NCBI GenBank assembly: GCA_037954325.1
Contig: JBBMNZ010000017.1
Span: forward strand, 7,527,501 to 7,591,500
DNA from: Fistularia commersonii
Lineage: Eukaryota > Chordata > Actinopteri > Syngnathiformes > Fistulariidae
Length of the DNA stretch: 64,000 bases
Reading direction: 5' to 3'
Position 1 is the first letter of the stretch. The number at the start of each line of letters is the position of its first letter. The notes under the pieces are model-generated. The model saw only the letters and a program-made list of their open reading frames with translations. It searched no databases and was not told where the DNA came from. Below are positions 51,266 through 62,092 of the stretch, one piece after another. A program made the position numbers and the translations under genes.

Positions 51266-51600
51266 TATCTTACTACTTTTTTACTTGCCCTACTTGCAAA
51301 TGGACCCCTAGTAATGTGTTTATGAAGACTGTAGTGGCTCTTTACATTCATAATATGCAGAAATGGGTTTTGCCAGTGAGAAACCGCTGGACATAATTCT
51401 CTTTTTGCCTTTGAACAAAGAACATTTCACTTTTAAACATTCTTCTTGGTAGATAAACGTTTATATAACAATTACCATGTGTATATTACATAATTACCAA
51501 CCCTGGTAGTAAAATAAGGAAGCCCCCCCACAGTCCATTCGAACTGAAGTAGCCTCTTGGTTGAGAGGTGACCTGGATGACTGAGAACCTACGCAAACAC

Positions 51601-51674
51601 AATTATCTTACACTGTATCTTACAATTATCTTACACTGTGGGATATTCAATGTCCAGAACTGGACATTGAATAT
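51601..51674. repeat. 16-bp direct repeat plus perfect 15-bp-arm palindrome
   Basis: AATTATCTTACACTGT occurs at 51601-51616 and again at 51624-51639. It is directly followed by arm ATATTCAATGTCCAG (51643-51657), a 2-nt AA centre, and arm CTGGACATTGAATAT (51660-51674). The GGAATATGG string of the hairpin at 51.25 kb recurs at about 51681. Confidence 0.88.
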
Positions 51675-52540
51675 TTTGTAGGAATATGGCTTGATACCAC
51701 AACACTTGGTGAGGCTACACTGTGCAATTGTAAAAATGTAATAATTTTTAGCTTCATTAATACTGGATATCAGCTGAGTTGTTGTGGCTTGAATTTGCAA
51801 TGAACAGGTTAGACATCTGGCTCTTTGAGGGATGCTTTGTACCTTTTTTTCATTTAGCGTTTGATTTGTCCACCTCTTGATGCAGTCAGCATCAGTTTTT
51901 AATGGGTTCCGCCTTGGGCTGTACGCTAGCCCACCTTCAATGAAAACTGAACGTGTAGTTTTTTTGTCTAATCCTTGCTAAAATTCAATATTGCAGTTTG
52001 ACAGTAAATCTGTTAATACAACTTAGTCATGACGAATATGGGGGATAGCAGCACAACCGGTAACTCATAAGATAGTGCCTCCTGGCAACATCTGAGTCTA
52101 AAGAGCATTGTTCCTTTGGGGAAAAAAGTCACAGCAACGTGGCAAGGTGACTAATGACCCTCTTTGCTCTCAATTATTAGGGCTGACACACTTATAAACA
52201 TACATTATGATTCATTTCAATTCGGACTCTGGAGCACCATGACTCAGCCGCACTCATGAGAAGCCACACCGACATTACCATCCCTAGCTCAATTTCCCAG
52301 GACCCACAGATGCTAGGTATAAGTGAGGACATCAGCACACTCTGAAATAGATTTGTCCCAGAGAAAAGCCATTGAAGTGCAGCACAGATTAGCTTTCTGC
52401 CCCGATGCAATCAATGCTGAAGTGGGACTCATTAATTTCTTGGGTCACATCTCTCATCACACCTCAATCTTGCATCACTCTGAGGCCATTTCCTATTGTG
52501 TGACCATGGCATATTGTACAAGATGGGTTGCCAGTAAGGT

Positions 52541-52580
52541 CAGAATCAGAATAGCCTTCATTGTTATTGCAGGACACAAT
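52541..52580 (+). repeat. Fragment of a common fish repeat (CAGAATCAGAATAGCC type)
   Basis: CAGAATCAGAATAGCCTTCA followed by TTGTTATTGCAGGACACAAT resembles the 'agaatcagaatagcctttattgtcattg' end of a dispersed teleost retroelement. It is a short fragment only. Confidence 0.4.
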
Positions 52581-53809
52581 CAGTTGCCAACTGTCTAATT
52601 TCTAGAACCTTTAGAGGCAACTCAGAACTGTCTAATACACCAAGAATGCCTCCACTTATGGTCTGCTGTGTTCTAAAAGATCTTGCTTTCTGCATAATAC
52701 TCTGTGTCTGTCCTTCGCTGTTAAACCTTGTCCCTCTAACCCTCGAAATTAATAGGCTTCTACAAACACTTTAAAAGTTAAGTGAAATCAAGGATACCTG
52801 AAACTTGTGTTCTGAAGCGAAATATGAGCTTCACCGACCCGACCATTGACACACATAAGCACACATACCCACACAAACTAATTGTATTTCTTAAGCAAAA
52901 TGAAATTCTCCAAACATTATTGTTCAAGTTCTGTGTGCAAATCAGAGCAGTTTGACGAGAGACCAGGTTGCAAAATTCATGACTGTAGACATCCATCCGT
53001 TACAGTCATGTAAAGACAACAAAGTGTCATGCAAGTCAAGCCTACTCATCATGGCAGCACTCGCAGCAAGGCACCTGTCAGCAACGTGTGTCATTGTCTG
53101 CACTCTGCCTTACATGTCATCACAAATGTATGTTATGGGTGTCGAGCTAGTAAACTGTTTGAAATATTTATTGCAATCTCAGATCATTCTTTGGCAAGTG
53201 GCCTCCCATCTTTTATTTTCTGTCCCACCTGACAGTGAGAGCTGAGGAAGGGCTTCAAACTGTTGTCTGAGCATTTGCTGTATAGGGACACTAGTGAAGT
53301 GGTAGTTTTGTTTCATGTCCTGTTGTCCTATGCAATGTTCCCTCTAGTTTTCCATGTACCTGAGCAAACACACAAACTCCTTGAGTGGTCCCTTGGACTA
53401 CTGTGAACAACATCAAATATGCACACTGCGGTCACACCAGTGTCACATTCATTCATACATGGTTTATTAAAAGAATGAAATTACAGGAGTAATTTTCAAT
53501 AGAATGCCTTTAATTAAGTGATAAAGCCCACTTACAATGAAAGACAAAAATTATGTTCCTGACTTGGGTAGTATGTTAACACCATTTGAAGTATAAATAT
53601 TAATTTTAACTATGGCTTCACATGAACTGCCAACTGAACTGAGCCACCTATAAAGACCAATTTTGAAAACACGCTGAGCATTTTTATTATAAAACTCTGA
53701 CTTGTAATTATGAGTGTGATTTTGTATGTCAGTGTGTGAAGCTCCTACTGTGGTCTGGGAGAGAGTTCTGCTGTGCACTGGGTGAGAGTCCTGCTCCTCC
53801 AATCAGCTG

Positions 53810-53981
53810 GACCAAATGTGCCACTTCAGGATGATTTTCGGATGCTATTTTGATATGATTCATTAAACTAAAGCCTCTTTCACAATCTGCACACAATTTT
53901 ATGATTGATGTTATTTTCCTCCCTGAATTTAATATCCATGACTAGTATTTTGTGCACTGTTATGTCTCTGCTCTCATCTGC
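53810..53981 (-). pseudogene. hAT transposase remnants: DES(T)D motif and C-terminal segment
   Basis: From 53981 the minus strand reads ADESRDITVHKILVMDIKFR, matching the DEST-D-[IV]-[ST]-V start of the hAT RNase-H-like domain. From 53884, in another frame, it reads CERGFSLMNHIKIASENHPE, matching the ERGFS-x-x-x-x-IK C-terminal dimerisation region. The intervening coding sequence, several hundred codons in a full protein, is missing. Confidence 0.7.
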
Positions 53982-54137
53982 TATCAGGGTATGCCAAGGT
54001 GCATTTTTAACACTGCACGTCATTCACAAATTCAAAGGTATAATTTTTGCTTCACCAGCTTTCTGGTACACTCACATACTGTGCCATGTGATCGTAAATT
54101 TGTTAAACCGAAAGCATTGATGCATTAATTTTGATGA

Positions 54138-54476
54138 CTAGAAGAATATTGTCGATGAGAACTTTAGCTGTCTCGGCGTTTGATTTTTTACGAGTGACAG
54201 CCCCTTCCTCTTCTCTCGGTCTTTGGTGCTCGCCCCCAATAACATACCGACCCCCATTTCCATCTTGCATCTTCTTATAATTGCAACCGCGCTCAAATTA
54301 CTTTTATGCTGAATGTGACGCTTAAGGAAGTCCAGTTTCCATTCTGTCCACACTTTTTTCTCAGAAATGTCGCTAGCTACTTTGGCTTCGCAACATGTTT
54401 TGCAGAGCAGACCTTTCTCACTCGAAAAGCAAAAAATCCTACCCGCTTCCACATTTTTTTTCTCCATTTTGTACAT
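54138..54476 (-). pseudogene. hAT transposase remnant: TTF/BED-like zinc finger
   Basis: An open frame of 112 codons includes FCFSSEKGLLCKTCCEAKVA, then VWTEWKLDFLKRHIQHKSNL and SAV. The C-x2-C followed by W-K...L-x-x-H-x-x-H-K-x-x-[LH]-x-x-A pattern is the N-terminal zinc finger of hAT transposases of the ZNF862-like sort. The reading frame then degenerates. It sits inside the 53333-54860 element and is not a host gene. Confidence 0.7.
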
Positions 54477-56537
54477 TCTCTGACAGCCATTTTATACTAA
54501 AAGAACAGTTTGCTTTGGCTCCGTGACTGGATGTATCACTGCCCATTTGTTTTGTCATTATTGTGAAGGATTAACACTCGCAGCACTTAGCATCATTTGC
54601 AGACAAAAACACAGGTGGTGGCACATATCAATGACATTGATTAGCTTTGTGAATACATGTGAAAACTGCATCATGTCATTGGCTGACCAGTCACCTGTCA
54701 CTGTCTAAGCCACACTGCAAAACTGTACAGAATAACTAGTAGTGTGTTTTATTTTCAATTTAGGTTGGATTTTTTTTTTTTGTACGCGGTGCAGATTTTC
54801 TCTGCACAGACCATGTTAGCACGATGCAATGTGCACGCGCAGAGCTGAATGGGAACATTGGTCCTATGTCTGTTTTTATTGTAATTTTGCACCTCAGTGC
54901 AGTGTATGTTGTTTGTTTTTTTTTCCTTTGCCTTATCTGTAAAGAAGGAAATACCATTAAAATGGCTTTGACCATATCAAGGTTGCCTTGTAGGGATTTT
55001 AAACAAGGGACCAAGAATCTTATACAGTTTTGGGGGGAGGTTTTGGGGTACTCCGAAAAGTGGTCTTAGACTAATTTCCCACACAATCTAACCTTTTGGA
55101 TTAACTGAGGAAAAAAACCTGCCCACATTAGGCAAAAATAGATCTATCCAAAAAAACAAAAAAATGAAGAGGGCATCAAGTGTGTTTTATTATTGGACAG
55201 GAAATGATTGTTACGACACTAGCTGTTTCACTTTTTTATTCATAAATGCTTTGTAAACCACATTGAGATGCAGCAACTGGGCAAGGACAACCCTTGAATT
55301 GAACTGCCGTTTTAAGTTTTTCCCTTTTTCACATAATAACAACATTATAATAACACGGATGACTGAAATGAAACACATTCCAATTTCCAATTCCTCCTGT
55401 TTTGACAAATTAGTTCACAGCTGTTATCTGTGTTTGGTACAGGGCAAGCACATTTCCACCACATTTTTCTCTTAAATTAACCCTCTTTTTTTACAGGGAT
55501 TTTAATTTGTCTGTAATTAATGAACAGTGCAATACAGTGCTGCTTTCAGTAATAAATATATTATACTCATCCTCTTAACTGTTGAAGAAGGGACCTCAAT
55601 TCCCTCCAATGGAAGCTGTATACAGAACAACTTAAAGTAATTAAAACTTTGAATGAACTCAGCAGTTGAACTTTCACTCAATATCTATTCTTGTCTTCTT
55701 TCTAAGTCCATAATAGTTTAGGGATGCTAAAATTTTCTTAGCTTCATAATAAGTAATCCCTTTGTGTTCAAGTCATCAGTTGCTGGAAAATAACTGTAGA
55801 AAATGATGATTTTGTTATTGAATACATGGACGGAACTAAATTTGGTTTTTATATTTTTGTAAAGGTGAAAAAGGGGAAGGCAAGGTGACAAATTCAATTC
55901 CTCTATTTTCATACTGAGCATTACTTTTCACATGTCTAAATGTCTAGATCTTTGATGATGAAAAAATATCTCATGTACCCATGTATGTGTCAGATGGAGG
56001 CAGGAGCAGATGGGAAATTCTGCATTTCAGATAAACTGGCGAATTGTAATACTTGTCATTGAAAGACATGTGGGGACTGAGGCTTGTGAATGAACAAGGC
56101 AGAATGACTTGAATTGCTAAACTAGTTCACAAGTGTCAGTCCAGTTTTGTCTTTTTTATTTTACCCAAAATAATCTTTTAATTAGACATTTTCAAATGTG
56201 GCCGGCATGAATAGGAATAAATCAATTGACACCCAAGCCTGTGAATCACCTTACCAGATTACTAAAATCAAGCTTATCTAGGATCAGTTGGATAAGCTGA
56301 AAGAACTCCGTTATTGAAAGTCATAAAGTAATACATGCCCGATACATGGTTATGTGGAAATAATCAAAGAATGTGTTGCAAAATACTTAATTAGAAATAA
56401 CAAAGTCAATTTGGACATTGCTGGGCAGTCAGCTTTCTTTTAGTGCTGCCAGACAAGGGGTTCGTCTGCTTTAGACAGCCAGCCTGCAGAATCAGCCAGT
56501 AGCCCCAGGAGAGCCTTCCATCCCTCTGCATCTGCTG

Positions 56538-56549
56538 CCCCCCCCCCCT

Positions 56550-56594
<45 letters not shown>
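56538..56594 (+). repeat. C run plus (CA)22 microsatellite
   Basis: A C tract at about 56538-56548 precedes an uninterrupted CA run at 56551-56594. Confidence 0.96.
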
Positions 56595-56595
<1 letters not shown>

Positions 56596-57519
56596 CCATC
56601 CTGACCAGTCAGACTGTCAAACCCTGTTTCTCCCTCCCCCACTTCCTTGCCTTCGTCATTCTTCACTGCCACCCCCCCTCTTCTTCTGCTCCACTGGGCT
56701 TGTGAAGGTGAGCCAGTCCCCAGTGGCACTACTGTACAGATTGCTCTGCCTCTTCCTCAAATGAAGACTGCTCGCCTGTGAATACCCATGCCTAGAGTGT
56801 CTGAGCCACTTCTTGTCTTTCTTTTCCTTATCCTGAGGTTGACTTTGTGCAGCTTGAACCATTTTTTTTTTTATTTCTGTGTGATTTGGTTTTGCTCTAC
56901 TTGACCATTATTAGTAGAGGCACAGGTTGCTCAAGGTATCTCCTGAAGCTGACAGGTTTCTTATGAGGTTCGGTCTTTTTTTGATAGCTGTCATTCATTT
57001 ACTTGTCCTCTAAAAACTCCTTTCATTAAAAAGAAAAAAAAAAACATGGCAATGAAAATTGTAAAAGCAGTATGAGAATTGTCTCTTTATTGCTGTTAAG
57101 CAACAGCAGTTCTACAAGATGCTCCTGATAGTTTTTGAAGAACAGTCTCTTTCTGGTGGTCTGTTTGGGGCTTCTCTCTGTGATCTCTTTCTTGGTTGTT
57201 TCTGAGATTCAAACAGGGGGCTGAAGTTTTTCTGAACCAATTTCAAATATACAGTTTTATGAGTCTGTTGCTTGTGTGGATATGCCAACATTGAATTAGG
57301 GTTGCCATTGCTGTTTTCAATAGTTTCACACAAGCAGTAGTCATTTATCTTTAGAAATTGAAATAAAATGCCAGACTGTGATATTTAAATGGAAGTTTCC
57401 AGGCATTTTTTAAATCTAAATCCACATATCTGCACTCATGCATATGACTGTGCTTCAAAATCTGTCCACTTTACTGTTGCTATGCGTAAACTCATTGTCT
57501 CTGTCCTTGTATTGTGTAG

Positions 57520-57618
57520 GTTTTTGGAAATTACTATCACTTCAGGCATCATACGGTGGAGAAGAGGGCTCCCACTGGTCACAGGGGAATCCACATCAAA
57601 CTGGAAGAAGAACCACGG
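57520..57618 (+). CDS. furin: Furin-type proprotein convertase, second coding exon (prodomain with pH sensor)
   Basis: Acceptor TTGTATTGTGTAG and donor CACGG|GTAAGA bound a 99-nt phase-0/phase-0 exon encoding residues 60-92. It reads VFGNYYHFRHHTVEKR and then APTGHRGIHIKLEEEPR, aligning with human furin IFGDYYHFWHRGVTKRSLSP ... REPQ, where human furin also has an exon boundary before VQWL. Numbering coincides with human: His69 is the pH sensor and Lys74-Arg75 the secondary autocleavage site. Human Arg70 (P6) is His here, giving R-H-H. The exon joins the 17856-18032 exon in frame. The next exon (VQWL ... R-x-K-R primary site, catalytic domain) is not in the window. Confidence 0.88.
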
Positions 57619-60600
57619 GTAAGACCATTGTCAGTCTTCAAACAAGTCTTTTCAGTATGTTTCACCAAGAACACCCAAAGACTGGATGACAATCTAAGAG
57701 ATTGTATTTTACAACCTCAAGGAGTACACTTCAAACCTTTTTTTTTTTTGCACACCACACTACTCTTCCATCTGTCCTCCTGACCTACCCAAAGTTCCCT
57801 ACATTATTGAAAATGTTTCGAGCTAAAAGCGTGTCCTCGGTTTGCCTTGCTTTACTCTCTTCCCTTCCAGGATAATTTCATTATACCTAAATGTTAACAA
57901 GGATTATAAAGCTTTATTAATCAGTCTCACGTTTAATAGCAAAGACATTTTCCGCACCTAAATGCCATCTTTATTTAGACATCTGTTTTGGAATTTGCAT
58001 GTAGCCAGCCCACCAATTTATGCCTGTCAAACTTTAATTGTTTAAAATCTACTGAACAGAAACACCTGCATCAGAGAAGGGATTCTTTCATAAGCAAAAT
58101 GATAGTGTGTTTTCTGAAGAATAGTGTTACAGTACCTCTAGCAATCCTTTTATGGGTTAAAAAAAAATCCCTGAAGGTGGCATTGAAAGTGTCAGCCTGA
58201 ATTATGAATGGAAAAGGCCAGCAAAAGCATTCTAAAGCTTTTAATGCATAGCACTTGCCCTTTTTTGTGCGTTTAAAAATTTTGCATTCTCTCAAATTAT
58301 AAATTTAATATCTGACTTATTGAAACTTCTTAATATGCAGAACTCAAATTTCATACATTTTATACATTCCTAGATTGTTAAATTTGTGAATGTTATGAAA
58401 CATCCTTATTACAGCTGCATCCACAAAAGGCAGTCACAAAATTGAGAAATTTACAATTAAACTATGTCATACTGGAGTTCAGCTACAAGAGGTAATTTAA
58501 AATGTTGATACACAAGAATTTGAATGAAATCGGAGGTTTATAGAGTGTTACAATGCTGTCTCATGAGGCACCTATGTAAATGTGCTAATATAACACGCTC
58601 AATGAGGAGTGTCTGTTTTCTGTGATGTATTATCAAATTTTCAAGTGAATCAACCCATGACCAACAGAAGAAAATTAAGTCTATCAAGTTTAGATTTGTG
58701 ATTGCTGGTGAGAAATTTGACTGTACAACACAAAAAAACACAACATTTTAATTCCAGAAACATTACTACGACTTTCAAGCCAGTGATCTTGGCTTAGCTG
58801 CTTTTTTGTTCCATCGAGGTAGTAAAACTATTTTAATTAAATTCAGATCAAAGCAGCACAGTGGGGTATATTTCAACAGACTAACGGTGTATAAATAGAA
58901 TGTAATGTTTTCAAGAAATCTGTGTAGAAAACACATAAAAATAAAGCAGATCAGTGGATGAGACGTTTTTTTTCCCACGACACATTTTTTTTTTCTGTTG
59001 TTAGTTTTGAAGTGGAATGTTTGATGCTTTTAGCCCTGCAAAACAAAATGCCTGGCATCTTTTTGTAAAAGGGTGTCAACAAAGTCACAGTAGTAAAGAA
59101 CTCAGAACCTTTTATGATCGAAATAATAACCATACATGTGACTGGATGTAGTGCCACTGACAAAGGGGACCATGTGTTTCTCAGTTAAATGACATGGCCC
59201 TTTTTACATTTGCCATAAATAACTTTAGTGCTGTATTTATTTTTTACAGTGCCATCAACAAGCACAGCTATTTAGTTTTTGTTTTGCTTATTAAAAATCA
59301 TCTCCGAATAAGGCTCTTAGCGAGCGTTAATTACTTGTTGCAATGGCAGCAGCCAAGAAAAATCCTCAACCCTACTCAACAACAGGCTATTTGGAACACT
59401 GCAGGCAGCAGTATTTGCAGCTGTCTAAAAGCACATTAAGGGGTACCTGAATAGTGCTTAAAATGTGGCAGTTACAAAGAATGAAGTGATTTGTACCATC
59501 TGTAACAAAGCAGGCAGAGCCCAAATCTGAGTTGCTGAGGAGCAACCTGATATTGTCTGACAAGTGGCAGGTCCCCAAAACCCCATTATTGAGATGGTGG
59601 CATTCACCTAGGCCATTGGTGTTAGCGGTCAGGCTAAATGGACATTAAAGAGTCTCTAGGAGCACAGGGGCGCTCAGAGGTGTCTGGCTTGTGGCTAAAA
59701 GAGAATTATAGCAATCAAATGCCTTTGAGATTTGCCGGAGACCCTGAACAACAAACAGGATGGGCAGTGACAAAGACCGTGTTGTGGTAATTTACGCTGA
59801 GTAGAATTTAATGATGGTTGATAGCTGAAGTGAGAGACAGAAAAATTGAGCCATCAGACCATTCAGCAGCGGGACATTGTAGCCCAGGGTGATGCAGCTG
59901 AAAGGCTAAAATTTACATCACAATAAATTCACACAATAAAATGGACATTTATGTATTCCTGTGGAAAGAATGTGAGATCTGCCTTGGCAAGGAAAATTAT
60001 TTTCATTTAAAGCTGACAAGGTTAGATCTCCTATATAGTCTGCATTTTATTGTCATTGTGTTGTAGCTCTGTAAAAATGCGGGAGAGGGCAAGCTAACAG
60101 AAGCGATGCAAGACCTCAAACCGTTAGTGATTGGTTGGAGCCATGTTGTATGGTTTGGTCCAAGCAGCTTTTGTTTGCTTCCATCGATAGAGCTTGTGTA
60201 TAAACAAAAAATTTCTCTGGATGAGCCAACAGAATGGATGCATTTGTCAAATTGGATGAGAAGACAATCTGACAAATACAATAATTGCATAATGTCATTC
60301 TAACAAGGTAAAAGACACACTGGGATGGAATTCTCTTCCTCCAGATATGTTCAGTAAACGCTATAGTTTCGTATGTTAACGATAAAATGCAAGCAGACAA
60401 TCACAGTTGTCCCAAACTAGATAAGCAGGCGCCCTAACACTTAGGCCAGAGTTATGCAACTTTATCTAATATAGAGACATTCTGATTCTAAAAGACTCAA
60501 TCAGATAGGTTGCCTCAGTCAAAGGGTCCGCAGTTTAAGTTAGCACCACACTTGAACTCCATGCTATTCAGGACATTTTTTCTGGCTTTGGAAACAGTTT

Positions 60601-61461
60601 GTCTTTAGGATTCCCACCAACCCACACACAGAGCAACAGACCAACCCTCAGGCAAGGAGTGACCACAGCCAAAAAAACATGACAGCATACAAGAGTGGGC
60701 TGATGTTTACGGACGTGATCTTGCATATTTACATGTATCTGAGGCCGTCTGATCCCTGAATCAGAAACAAAGAAATGGTTGTTTCACCTGCTCTAAATAG
60801 ATATAGCAGACAATGAAAGAAAAGGGTGTTTTTAGATCAGCTATGTTTAGGTTTGCACTCACCATTTTCCTTTTTTTTTTGGTTTATCTGCCTGCTCTCT
60901 CTTACAATATTTCCATTGTCTCTTTTCCTTAGCACTGTGATGCTAACATGCAGCTTATTACCATCCCCTTTGAATAATCAGACAGTGGTAAGATGACATT
61001 GGCAGCTGTATAAGCTTTTACCATTATGCTCGCAAAGGTTGTTTGTCATCTCCTCTCTGCATGGCACACTCTTCTCTATGAGGAAAGGAATTGATTTGTT
61101 TTGTGGGGGCTGAACACAACTACAGTAGAAAGCAGCTTATTTCATACTGTGTTTTGGAGGGTCTTTTCCCTGCATGCATCTTCCTTCCCCTATCTCCCGT
61201 TGTCTTGCATGCTCACTGATTTCTCTATTTTTTTCAAATTTCTCTGTTATCCATCATTGCTGTATCTCTTGCTTGGTCCTATAAAAAACATCCACCAGGG
61301 ATAGAAACCCTGTGCATACCTTAGGATACATTTAACTTCACTTTTCATAGAGATCATAGACTAATACAGGGAAAATATGTAGTTTGTCAAAGAGCGGGGC
61401 TGGACACAGTATCAGTCATTGTGTTAGTGGGATTATGTTTTGTAGCTTTTGATGTAAAATG

Positions 61462-61811
61462 TGATAAGTGGTATAATGGTGTTTACCACATCCAGCTCAT
61501 AGCCAGAAGGTCCCTGGTTTGATTCTGGCAGGGCCCTGTCTGATTGGAATTTATGTGTACTTCCTATGTCTGCTTGGGTTTCTTCTGGGTTCTCTGGTTT
61601 CCTCCCACAGCCCAAAAAACATGCAGTAGGTTTGATGGAGGTCCGAAATGCTCTAATATGTGAATGATTGTATGTCTCTTTATGTGGTCCTACACTCAAC
61701 TTGATTCAGGGTGAACCCCACTTCTCACCCTAATGCCCAAATGCAGCTGGGATAGACTTCAGCAACCCTACAATCCTGAGTGCAGGAGTAGTGGCACAGA
61801 TAATGAAGGAA
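61462..61811 (+). repeat. Teleost SINE-like repeat, copy 3
   Basis: It runs from about AGTGGTATAATGGTGTTTACC through GAAGGTCCCTGGTTTGATTC, GGTTTCCTCCCACAGCCC and GCAGCTGGGATAGACTTCAG to GTAGTGGCACAGATAATGAA. This is the same family layout as copies 1 and 2, and the best preserved in the centre. Confidence 0.65.
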
Positions 61812-61933
61812 TTCATGTAATACACAGTTGTACTGTGTGCATCCAGACATGTAGCAATGTCTGGTAAAAATGTTTCAATTGTTTTTTTGTTTTGACTGTG
61901 CATGGGGTCATATACTTAATTTAGATATTGGTG

Positions 61934-62092
<159 letters not shown>

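Larger units (their letters stand above)
53325..54868. mobile_element. hAT transposon, 1,528 bp, with perfect 8-bp target-site duplication
   Basis: Element body 53333-54860. The termini are CAATGTTCCC and its exact inverse GGGAACATTG. GTCCTATG is duplicated directly outside both ends (53325-53332 and 54861-54868), the 8-bp signature of hAT insertion. Internally, on the minus strand, three separated transposase remnants appear in the correct order (zinc finger, catalytic-domain start, C-terminal dimerisation segment). This shows an internally deleted derivative of an autonomous parent. It lies in furin intron 2. Confidence 0.92.

Noticed and set aside
59330..59380. LQWQQP-like translation resembling the next furin prodomain exon (VQWLQQQ)
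   Set aside because: The downstream residues do not continue into the R-x-K-R site or catalytic domain, and there is no suitable donor. Chance similarity.
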